Shown: positions 57,232 to 64,000 of the stretch, piece after piece
Position numbering within the stretch: position 1 is the first letter of the stretch
How the letters are laid out: every line of letters starts with the position of its first letter
Origin: Aliidiomarina sp.
GTDB lineage: Bacteria; Pseudomonadota; Gammaproteobacteria; Enterobacterales; Alteromonadaceae
Length of the DNA stretch: 64,000 nt
Assembly (NCBI RefSeq): GCF_022565475.1
Contig: NZ_JAIUMR010000008.1
Location: 1 to 64,000 of the forward strand
Direction of reading: 5' to 3'
Made by a program: the position numbers and the translations under genes
The notes under the pieces: generated by a model
The model's database searches: none
What the model was told of the DNA's origin: nothing
Seen by the model: only the letters and a program-made list of their open reading frames with translations

Positions 57232-58574
57232 GAAACCGCTCGCCGTTGCGTGACGGCTGATTCTCCAGCCATCAGTGCTTCAATCGCTTCAATCTGTTTC
57301 GGCACTGCCGCAGTTAAGTTCTCAAAGCCGTCAGCGGTCATCAGAATATCATCTTCAATCCGCACCCCAATACCTCTGTAGGCTTCAGGTACTTGCACAT
57401 CGTCCGGTGCGAAGTAAAGTCCCGGTTCGACCGTAAACACCATCCCCGCTCGCAGTGGGGTCGCCTCGCCTTCGAGTTCGTAGCGACCGACATCATGCAC
57501 ATCTAGACCCAGCCAATGCCCGAGCCCATGAATGAAATAGCGCCGACAGGCTTTGTCAGCCAATAAGCACTGCAAATCACCTTGCAAAATGCCTAGCTTG
57601 AGTAGACCTTGAGTCAGTTCGCGCAAACAAATGTCGGTTAAGTGCGGCAGCGTCGTGCCCGGTTTAATTGCAGCGATCACGGCTTCTTGCGCATCTAAAA
57701 CGACTTGATAGACGTCTCTCTGAGCTGCGGTGAAGCGTCCATTGACTGGAAACGTGCGGGTAATATCGCCAGCGTAACCGGCATATTCAGCGCCAGCATC
57801 AATCAAGAGCAGATCACCGTCATTCAACACGTCGGTATTGGCGGTATAGTGTAAAATACAAGCATTCTCGCCACCACCGCAGATAATTCCATACGCGGGG
57901 CCGGCAGCACCCTGTCGCTTGAATTCATGTTCGATATCAGCAGCCACTTGATATTCAAAGCGTCCAACCGTCGTGCTTTGCATTCCTCGGATCATCGCTT
58001 GTGCACTTATCTGTGCAGCCTTACGCATCTGGTCTTGCTCATAGGCTGACTTGACCAAACGCATTTGATGCAACATCGGCTTCACATCGCACCACGCCTC
58101 AGGTGCTGTCTTTGCGCGTTTCGGCGTGGCAGCCAGTCGGCGGCAATAGCCGCGCAATTGCTGTTCAAATTCAGGGTGTTGGTCGAATGCGACATACAGC
58201 GATTTAGGTCCATTCAAGAACGCTAAAAGCCGAGACTCTAATTCATCGCGGGTGTACACCACATCAACGGCGCTCACTTGCTTCGCCACATCAGCGCCCA
58301 AGCGGCGACCATGCCAAACTTCTTGCAAGGGGTCTTTCGGCAAAACAAAAAGAATTTCTTGCTGCTCGGCGTCGGGAATCAATACCAACACGCCCTCGGG
58401 CTCGGTAATACCAGTTAAATAGTAAAAATCGCTGTCCTGACGAAACGGGTAATGGGTGTCGCGACTGCGCACAACTTCTGCACCAGCGGGAAAAATTGCA
58501 ATCGCATCGGCGGGCAACTGTTCTAGTAGCTGCCGGCGACGCTTTTTCACTTCATTTTGCATGGCTAATGTCAT
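57228..58574 (-). CDS. pepP: Xaa-Pro aminopeptidase P
   Basis: This 448-residue M24B metallopeptidase removes N-terminal residues before proline. The N-terminal aminopeptidase-P domain (FPAGAEVVRSRDTHYPFRQDSDFYYLTG) is followed by the pita-bread domain with metal ligands in LLIDAGAEYAGYAGDITRTFP, HGLGHWLGLDVHD and VFTVEPGLYF, and in the later GVRIEDDI. Length is like E. coli PepP (441). It lies 38 bp after ygfB in one operon with ubiH and ubiI. Confidence 0.95.
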   Translation of the reverse strand: MTLAMQNEVKKRRRQLLEQLPADAIAIFPAGAEVVRSRDTHYPFRQDSDFYYLTGITEPEGVLVLIPDAEQQEILFVLPKDPLQEVWHGRRLGADVAKQVSAVDVVYTRDELESRLLAFLNGPKSLYVAFDQHPEFEQQLRGYCRRLAATPKRAKTAPEAWCDVKPMLHQMRLVKSAYEQDQMRKAAQISAQAMIRGMQSTTVGRFEYQVAADIEHEFKRQGAAGPAYGIICGGGENACILHYTANTDVLNDGDLLLIDAGAEYAGYAGDITRTFPVNGRFTAAQRDVYQVVLDAQEAVIAAIKPGTTLPHLTDICLRELTQGLLKLGILQGDLQCLLADKACRRYFIHGLGHWLGLDVHDVGRYELEGEATPLRAGMVFTVEPGLYFAPDDVQVPEAYRGIGVRIEDDILMTADGFENLTAAVPKQIEAIEALMAGESAVTQRRAVS

Positions 58575-58612
58575 CTTCCACTCACTTCTTCAACGCGTTG
58601 CGCACTTCAGCT

Positions 58613-59185
58613 TTAATGCAAGGTGGAATTTTCCGGGACTTTAGCCAACGGGAATTCACTTAATTCGTTAAAGCACATAATCGCGGTGATTCGCACATAC
58701 TCACTCACTTCGTAATACGCGCGCTCGTCCTCTTCGTTGCTGACGACGTCAGTCGATAGGCGCGAAATTTCCGCCATATCTTGAATCGCTTCTTGCAAAT
58801 CAGCAGACGCCTTCGCCAGATTTTGTTGATGAATTCCAAACCCGACTAAAAAGCATTGTGCCCATTCGGTTAAAGCGGCCAGGCGCTCTGTTAATGGCTC
58901 ATCGTCACTCGGTAACACCATTTGAAAGCTTAAATCCGGGCAGCGCAGTCCTTCCAACGTATAGTCATGGAGCGCTTCGAGGTCATTTATCAGCGCATCA
59001 CTGAATTTTTGCCCTTCATGAATTAAATCTGCCATCACGACCAACCACTCACGTTGCTCGGTCGGCTTGCAGCTAGCCACTAGTCCGGTCAACATGCCAT
59101 GAACTTCCGCGGCACTCACAATCAGCTCATTGTCGTGCAACTGCCGATTTAATTGCTCAAATAACTTACTCGGTGTTTTTGTCAT
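58613..59185 (-). CDS. ygfB: UPF0149 family protein YgfB
   Basis: This protein of about 190 residues is of the YgfB/UPF0149 family, conserved upstream of pepP in gammaproteobacteria. Family features are the AAEVHGMLTGLVAS segment, the GF-IHQQNL run and the closing YYEVSEYVRITAIMCFNEL. In Pseudomonas aeruginosa a YgfB homologue dampens ampDh3 expression, and its general role is unclear. The open frame begins at 59317, but MTKTPSKLFEQL at 59185 is the natural start. Confidence 0.9.
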   Translation of the reverse strand: MTKTPSKLFEQLNRQLHDNELIVSAAEVHGMLTGLVASCKPTEQREWLVVMADLIHEGQKFSDALINDLEALHDYTLEGLRCPDLSFQMVLPSDDEPLTERLAALTEWAQCFLVGFGIHQQNLAKASADLQEAIQDMAEISRLSTDVVSNEEDERAYYEVSEYVRITAIMCFNELSEFPLAKVPENSTLH

Positions 59186-59420
59186 AGCTCGCTCATCACT
59201 CGTATGTTCAGCCTTTATGCTACCATTGCCTGTACCTAGCAGCCAGATTTGCACGTGAATTATCAGAATTTCAATTCTAATGGTTGTATTGTAGGCAAAA
59301 GCATACAAATCCGACACGTAAACACGTTAAGGTGATTGCAAGTTTTCGGGTGCCTCGGTATCCTGCAAGCAATCGAACTGTAATCGGTTTTTGTTCATTA
59401 GGGCAATCGAGGGAAGGTCC

Positions 59421-59783
59421 ATGAGTGGTAATGTAGTTGATATTAAAGTGCTCGAGCGGAGCTATCGGGTCATGTGTCCAGCCGGACAAGAGGGTGCGCT
59501 GCGCGATGCGGCAGAACAACTCGATCAACGCATGAAGGAAACTCGCGAAACCACCAAGCTAACGAACATGGAACAAATTGCAATTATGGCTGCGCTCAAT
59601 TTATGCCATGAGTGGATTCAAGAACGCGCCACTGAAGCGCGCAAAATCACTGCGTTGGAAGACAAGGTGAGTTTGTTGCAAGCCACCATCGAAAAAGCGA
59701 TAGGCACACCAAATAGTTCATCTAAATCAGCGCTGACTGACGCGAATTCGACCAATCCACCCTCCAGTTCTTCACAAGAATAA
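59421..59783 (+). CDS. zapA: Cell division protein ZapA
   Basis: This protein of about 120 residues crosslinks FtsZ protofilaments at the division ring. It has an N-terminal FtsZ-binding domain (VDIKVLERSYRVMCPAGQEGALRDAAEQLDQRM) and a long coiled coil (about 50-95). The tail is Ser/Asn-rich. The ATG at 59421, with a GAGGGAAGG site, is preferred over one 30 bases upstream. It is divergent from ygfB and directly upstream of 6S RNA, the usual context. Confidence 0.95.
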   Translation: MSGNVVDIKVLERSYRVMCPAGQEGALRDAAEQLDQRMKETRETTKLTNMEQIAIMAALNLCHEWIQERATEARKITALEDKVSLLQATIEKAIGTPNSSSKSALTDANSTNPPSSSSQE

Positions 59784-59785
59784 GT

Positions 59786-59791
59786 TATACT
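59786..59791 (+). promoter_or_regulatory. -10 element of 6S RNA
   Basis: TATACT lies 7-8 bp before the predicted 6S start and just after the zapA stop. It would allow independent transcription of the RNA. A -35 is not clear. Confidence 0.55.
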
Positions 59792-59797
59792 ATCAGC

Positions 59798-59980
59798 GTT
59801 CTCTGGGGTGTTTGCCAGCACGTGAATGTCCCTGAGCCGATATCGTCAGTACAGGGTCCTGCTCGTGTACCAGTGTGCAAGCCCGCCGAGCAGCGGGAAG
59901 CCTGCGGTATATGTTTCAGCACCCGCCTTGAGCCAAAGGGTTCAAGGGCTAACACGACGCAGCGGCACTCTGGAGAACAC
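59798..59980 (+). ncRNA. ssrS: 6S RNA
   Basis: This ~183-nt RNA matches E. coli 6S RNA at its hallmark segments: TTCTCTGG at the 5' end pairing with CTCTGGAGAA at the 3' end, GTCCCTGAGCCGATAT, and CCTTGAGCC-AAGGGTTCAAGGGCTAACA. 6S RNA mimics an open promoter and sequesters sigma-70 RNA polymerase in stationary phase. It lies right after zapA, as expected. The usual neighbour ygfA is displaced 2.4 kb to the right. Confidence 0.93.
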
Positions 59981-60058
59981 CCATTTACCCTTGAGTAGAT
60001 TCACCTGTGCGAACGCTTAGCGAACGCTTCGCGATAGCACTCCCTCGGGAACAAGAAC

Positions 60059-60184
60059 ATGCGTAAACTTGAAGTGGTTGCTGGAATTCTGATTATATTA
60101 ATTGCAATTTTGGTGATGAACACCTGTAGCAGCGAGCCTGCCACGACGGCTGCCCCAAGTGTTAATGAACTGAGTGACGTTTAA
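60059..60184 (+). CDS. 41-residue predicted membrane microprotein
   Basis: A short frame encodes MRKLEVVAGILIILIAILVM followed by a polar tail (NTCSSEPATTAAPSVNELSDV). One membrane helix (about 7-20) precedes a Cys. The residue before Cys is Thr, so it is a poor lipobox and lipidation is doubtful. It lies 79 bp after 6S RNA and 5 bp from the convergent lipoprotein gene. I do not recognise it. Confidence 0.45.
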   Translation: MRKLEVVAGILIILIAILVMNTCSSEPATTAAPSVNELSDV

Positions 60185-60189
60185 AGTCG

Positions 60190-60654
60190 CTACCGTTGCT
60201 GACGAAACTCAAAAACGACCCCCTTCCACGCCATCAACAATCGCTCATCATCGACACGGATCAGTTCGCCACCCGGTGTGAACCAAGGCTCGCCAGCACA
60301 ATCAATATATAAAAGTTGGACCGGTGTTTCTGCACGTAATGCGAACACATCGACTTGAATTCCTAGGCGATCCGCGACCATACTTAACTGCTGCCAATCC
60401 GATGTAATCCGCGGATCGTTGCATTCCCAGCGGGCGAATTGAATGCGGCGATCGTCAAAATAGGCACGGTAACCCATCCAGCTAATCGCTTCTTCATCGG
60501 TCAGTTCCGCGGCAACACTGGTGTGAAAACCGGTGATCCGCCATTCACCTTTAAGTTCAGGAGAATACATGGGTTTACAAGCCGCTAAGCCGACGATCGC
60601 CAGCAAACCTAATACGGCTTTTGCAACGTTTAAATTTATTCGTTTGCCTATCAT
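60190..60654 (-). CDS. Hypothetical lipoprotein
   Basis: This 154-residue protein has a type II signal peptide ending in the lipobox LAAC (Cys26, followed by KP). The mature part begins with SPELKGEWRITGFH, a lipocalin-like opening, and contains five further cysteine/tryptophan-rich stretches, but no family is recognised. It follows the exported amidohydrolase gene by 15 bp, so the two are probably co-transcribed and may act together in the envelope. Confidence 0.65.
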   Translation of the reverse strand: MIGKRINLNVAKAVLGLLAIVGLAACKPMYSPELKGEWRITGFHTSVAAELTDEEAISWMGYRAYFDDRRIQFARWECNDPRITSDWQQLSMVADRLGIQVDVFALRAETPVQLLYIDCAGEPWFTPGGELIRVDDERLLMAWKGVVFEFRQQR

Positions 60655-60669
60655 TGTGGCCGCCTCTGC

Positions 60670-62310
60670 TTATTCGGCTTCTTCTTGTTTGGCTAATTCG
60701 ACGATGGCTCTGACATTAGCCAACAGTTGCTGGGCGTCATAAACAATACCGTCGCGAACCGTGTAAAGAACACCCTGAGTGCGCATCGGTTCATTTTGGT
60801 CGTTTAATTGGTAATGACCGGTACCATACAACACCTTCCAGTTTCTCAGCGGGTTCTCTTTGACAATAAAGAGATCAGCTTTCTTACCGGCAATCACGCT
60901 GCCCACTTCTTCGTCCAGCCCGAGCGCTTCTGCGCCAGATAATGTCGCAGCACGAATGACTTCTAATGGATTGAACCCAGCTTCGCGCAAAAGTTCCAAT
61001 TCTTGGATATAGCCAAACCCATAGATTTTATAGATATAGCCAGAATCGGAGCCTGTGGTCACCCGACCGCCGTGATTTTTAAAGTCATTGAGAAACGCCA
61101 TCCACAGTCGATAGTTTTCACGCCAAGCAACTTCATGCTCGGTGGTCCAGTCAAACCAATACGAACCGTGTGCGTAGCGACTTGGGGTAAAAAAGCGGGT
61201 CAGCGTCGGTAAAGTATATTCCGCATGCCATTCGGCATTGCGCTGAGCGGCCGCGTCTCGGCTTGCCTCATAAATAGTAAGTGTCGGATTAATAGTAAAA
61301 TCGAGTTCAATTAAGCGATCCCGCACCATGTTCCAACGCTCACTGCCGGGTTTCGCGGCTTGCGCCCACAAGTTACCCGCTTCACCGAAGCGATCCATTT
61401 CATTTTGATAATTATAATCCGGTGAATAATTTTGGATGATCTGGTCGGTGAAGAGTGCTTCTGGCAGTCCATACCAATGCTCCATGGTCGTCAGCCCCAT
61501 GGCTGCCGAGTCCAGCACATTCGTGCGGACGACGTTTAATTGTGCATGGTGCATCATGGTGCCCATATCGAGCTCGTTCGCCTGTTCAATAGCGGCGCGA
61601 ATCACTCTTGGAGGTGCACCGAAAAACTTCACACCTTGCGCACCGCGACTTTGTGCTTGACGCACCCAAGCACTAGCTTGCTCGGCAGTAATAATCGGCT
61701 CAGCACTACCCATACCAAAGCCAGCGTACGGAATGATTCGGGGAGCGGCAATCTCATTCGCTGCAGCACGCTCGGCTTGCTCAACGGTCCAATCTAAACC
61801 GCGGAAACTACCCGGCTCCCGGACCGTGGTAATACCGTGGGCCAACCAGAGTTGATAGACATACTCTGGTGGGATATTCGGTGCTGAACCGCCAATATGA
61901 CCGTGCATATCGACGAATCCGGGCAATACATAATGGCCGCTGATGTCAATTTCACGGTCGCCCGGGCCGGCTTCGGGACGACGTTGTTCAAGAATGGGCA
62001 CTCCCGGATAACCAACAACGGCAACACGCTCAATGCGATCACCGACAATGACAATGTCGACCGGACCAACGGGTGGTGCGCCCTCACCATTGACCAGAAT
62101 ACCGCCGCGCAGAATTAACCGTTCAAACGGCCCTTCACGAGCGTCCAGTCCACTTAAGTGCGCCGGTACGTCGGTGGCTAACACCGTCGTTGGCATTAGA
62201 AAATGTGCGCTGAAACAGGCCAAGACAAAAAGGGAGACATGGCGTGCTGATTTCGTCGCCAAGAGGGTCTTGGTAGCGGCGTTGGTTAGGGTGCGGAATA
62301 CAGATCTCAT
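60670..62310 (-). CDS. Exported amidohydrolase
   Basis: This 546-residue protein has a long N-terminal signal region (hydrophobic 26-45, ending TVLA). The imidazolonepropionase/dihydroorotase-like amidohydrolase domain shows LPGFVDMHGHIGG near 134 (metal HxH), HGITTVREPG, and TMMHHAQ, then TTGSDSGYIYK with a metal Asp, and AGKKADLFIV at the end. The substrate is not predictable. It is divergent from the cyclo-ligase gene and inserted between 6S RNA and ygfA. Confidence 0.82.
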   Translation of the reverse strand: MRSVFRTLTNAATKTLLATKSARHVSLFVLACFSAHFLMPTTVLATDVPAHLSGLDAREGPFERLILRGGILVNGEGAPPVGPVDIVIVGDRIERVAVVGYPGVPILEQRRPEAGPGDREIDISGHYVLPGFVDMHGHIGGSAPNIPPEYVYQLWLAHGITTVREPGSFRGLDWTVEQAERAAANEIAAPRIIPYAGFGMGSAEPIITAEQASAWVRQAQSRGAQGVKFFGAPPRVIRAAIEQANELDMGTMMHHAQLNVVRTNVLDSAAMGLTTMEHWYGLPEALFTDQIIQNYSPDYNYQNEMDRFGEAGNLWAQAAKPGSERWNMVRDRLIELDFTINPTLTIYEASRDAAAQRNAEWHAEYTLPTLTRFFTPSRYAHGSYWFDWTTEHEVAWRENYRLWMAFLNDFKNHGGRVTTGSDSGYIYKIYGFGYIQELELLREAGFNPLEVIRAATLSGAEALGLDEEVGSVIAGKKADLFIVKENPLRNWKVLYGTGHYQLNDQNEPMRTQGVLYTVRDGIVYDAQQLLANVRAIVELAKQEEAE

Positions 62311-62414
62311 GGTTGATTTCGCCTATGTTTTAGTGTGATTATCAGGCATAGTTTTTGATTCTGACCGATTCGTTGCGGTATAGCAACTCTGTGCCTGGCA
62401 ACTAAGGAATATTC

Positions 62415-63008
62415 GTGACTGAGAACGAACGTCAACAATGGCGGCGACAACTGCGAACGCGGCGCCAGCAGCTCAGTGAGACCGAGCAACGCGAAGCCAG
62501 CGAAGCTGTGAGCCAACGCCTATTGACGTTCACCGAACAGCGACCACAAGTGCAAGAAGTCGCCGTTTTCTTAGCCAATGACAGTGAAATTAACCTGCAA
62601 CCCTATATTGAAGCCCTTTGGCAGCGTAATATTAAAACCCTAGTGCCGGTTCTTCATCCATTTTGTGCTGGCCATCTACTCTTTATGCGTTATGCCGACG
62701 ACACGGTCATGCGACCTAATCGTTTTTCTATTCCAGAGCCTGAGCTCGCCTGTCCGAATGTTGTCCCTTTAGCAAAAATCGACTTGCTCTTGGCGCCTCT
62801 CGTTGGTTTTGACGGTCATGGCAACCGCCTTGGCATGGGTGGCGGCTTTTACGACCGCACGTTAAATAGCTGGTTTGCAGGTCGTTATCCCAACCTGCAG
62901 GTCGCTGGCGTGGCGCATGATTGCCAATACGTCGAGCAGCTGCCCGCTGCTGCTTGGGATATTCCCCTCCCCCGCGTGTTTACACCGACCCGCGAATGGC
63001 AATTCTAA
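62415..63008 (+). CDS. ygfA: 5-formyltetrahydrofolate cyclo-ligase
   Basis: This 197-residue enzyme converts 5-formyl-THF to 5,10-methenyl-THF with ATP. The family signature PLVGFDGHGNRLGMGGGFYDR is complete, and the N-terminal basic helix (RQQWRRQLRTRRQQL) is typical. The start is a GTG with a TAAGGA site. In most gammaproteobacteria it directly follows 6S RNA; here three genes intervene. Folate one-carbon flow links it to the nearby gcv genes. Confidence 0.93.
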   Translation: MTENERQQWRRQLRTRRQQLSETEQREASEAVSQRLLTFTEQRPQVQEVAVFLANDSEINLQPYIEALWQRNIKTLVPVLHPFCAGHLLFMRYADDTVMRPNRFSIPEPELACPNVVPLAKIDLLLAPLVGFDGHGNRLGMGGGFYDRTLNSWFAGRYPNLQVAGVAHDCQYVEQLPAAAWDIPLPRVFTPTREWQF

Positions 63009-63104
63009 CCGACGATTCAACGCTGACAGCGGTACAGAAAATCAGTATACTATTTGCCCATCCTGAACCACCTCCCAACACGACCCAAATCAGTGGCCAT
63101 AAAC

Positions 63105-63773
63105 ATGACTAAAATTGATCAAAATCGCGCCAAACAACTCGCTGCCGAAGCGGCTTTAGAATTCGTCGAAGCCAATACCATTGTCGGTGTCGGTACCGGC
63201 TCAACTGTCAATTACTTTATTGATGCGCTCGCCCGCCGAAAACACGAAATTCTTGGTGCAGTCAGCAGCTCAGAAGCGTCGACCGAACGACTCAAGCAAC
63301 ACGGCATCCCAGTCTATGACTTAAACGGTGCAGGCGATGTGAAAGTGTATGTGGACGGCGCAGATGAAATTAATCAGCAGTTAGAAATGATCAAAGGTGG
63401 CGGAGGTGCGTTAACCCGCGAAAAAATCGTTGCCGCCGTTGCGGAAAAGGTTATTTGTATCGCTGACACATCAAAGCTTGTTGACGTGCTGGGTCAGTTC
63501 CCACTACCCGTTGAGGTCATTCCGATGGCGCGTTCTTATGTCGCACGTGAAATTGTCAAGCTTGGCGGCGATCCACTTTATCGTGAAGGCGTCGTGACCG
63601 ACAATGGCAACGTTATTCTTGACGTTTATAGTCTACATATCGAAAAACCGGTAGAACTTGAAGCCAAACTCAATCAAATTACAGGGGTCGTCACCAACGG
63701 ATTGTTTGCAGCGCGCCCGGCTGACATTGCTTTGCTCAGTGATGGCACTTCTGTTTTTACCCATACACGCTAA
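63105..63773 (+). CDS. rpiA: Ribose-5-phosphate isomerase A
   Basis: This 222-residue enzyme interconverts ribose 5-phosphate and ribulose 5-phosphate. Motifs are [33 protein letters not shown] (catalytic Asp), and [14 protein letters not shown], followed by GRP-type closing residues. Length is like E. coli RpiA (219). The open frame starts at 63054, but the ATG at 63105 ([11 protein letters not shown]) matches the family. serA follows after 20 bp, a conserved pair. Confidence 0.95.
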   Translation: MTKIDQNRAKQLAAEAALEFVEANTIVGVGTGSTVNYFIDALARRKHEILGAVSSSEASTERLKQHGIPVYDLNGAGDVKVYVDGADEINQQLEMIKGGGGALTREKIVAAVAEKVICIADTSKLVDVLGQFPLPVEVIPMARSYVAREIVKLGGDPLYREGVVTDNGNVILDVYSLHIEKPVELEAKLNQITGVVTNGLFAARPADIALLSDGTSVFTHTR

Positions 63774-63793
63774 GTTTTGTTAAGGAACCATTC

Positions 63794-64000
63794 ATGCAGC
63801 CGTCATTTTCACTGGCCAAAGACAAAATAAAAATCCTCTTACTTGAAGGCGTGCATCCGAGTGCGGTGCAGTGTTTTCAAGAACATGGCTACCATGAAAT
63901 TGAACAATACTCGACGGCCATGAATGAAGATGAGCTCGCGGCGAAGATTGGCGACTATCATTTTCTTGGTATTCGTTCACGTAGTCAGCTGACACGGAAA
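63794..64000 (+). CDS. serA: D-3-phosphoglycerate dehydrogenase (N-terminal part)
   Basis: The first 69 codons are present before the window ends. The sequence (MQPSFSLAKDKIKILLLEGV, then HPSAVQCFQEHGY and LGIRSRSQLT) matches the start of SerA, which oxidises 3-phosphoglycerate in the first step of serine synthesis. AAGGAACC lies just before the ATG. It follows rpiA by 20 bp, as in many gammaproteobacteria. Serine made here feeds glycine and the gcv system. Confidence 0.93.
   Translation, partial: MQPSFSLAKDKIKILLLEGVHPSAVQCFQEHGYHEIEQYSTAMNEDELAAKIGDYHFLGIRSRSQLTRK

Overview
The window reads as a chromosome segment from a marine gammaproteobacterium of the order Alteromonadales, most like Idiomarina and its relatives. 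This placement is inference. It rests on conserved gene order (rluD-pgeF-clpB divergent from bamD; gcvTHP; ygfB-pepP-ubiH-ubiI divergent from zapA-ssrS; rpiA-serA), on many secreted peptidases and amidohydrolases, and on NhaD-type sodium handling. Genes are dense, G+C looks moderate, and most transcription units end in clear hairpins.

Left part (1-26.9 kb), mostly core genes. The first ~250 bases are the promoter, boxA and leader of an rRNA operon that is read leftwards out of the window. Next come pssA, a heat-shock-type clpB, pgeF-rluD divergent from bamD, and a leftward unit of response regulator, DUF1285 protein, nadE and glnB. Then follow an exported amidohydrolase, a DUF3369 response regulator, pdxH, a malate/lactate-type dehydrogenase, pfkA, the putrescine pair speB-speA, tRNA-Phe, nhaD behind a structured leader, and the glyoxylate genes aceB-aceA with aceK on the opposite strand beside a LysR gene.

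Middle (26.9-37.7 kb): a very large exported TolB-propeller/amidohydrolase fusion, a GntP-type permease, a UMF1/Atg22-type transporter with two uncharacterised membrane proteins, a membrane-anchored M28 peptidase and an exported serine hydrolase. Together they suggest peptide and amino-acid scavenging.

Accessory region (37.7-49.2 kb): small hypothetical genes, a decayed diguanylate cyclase cut by one in-frame TAG, and a cluster of integron-like gene cassettes with attC-type sites but no integrase in view. The cassettes lie in two opposite-facing groups around a pair of homologous inverted elements. They carry a small membrane protein, a two-gene DUF6338 plus Gly-Tyr-Pro-repeat protein unit, a CopG/ParE toxin-antitoxin pair and a CARB-like class A beta-lactamase. 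The region ends with an exported DUF6624-like protein, an S41-like protease and a fragment of an alpha/beta hydrolase.

Right part (49.3-64 kb), core again: the glycine cleavage operon gcvT-gcvH-gcvP with a divergent LysR gene, the ubiquinone hydroxylases ubiI and ubiH with pepP and ygfB, zapA followed by 6S RNA, a small inserted block (tiny membrane protein, lipoprotein, exported amidohydrolase), the 5-formyltetrahydrofolate cyclo-ligase gene, rpiA and the start of serA.
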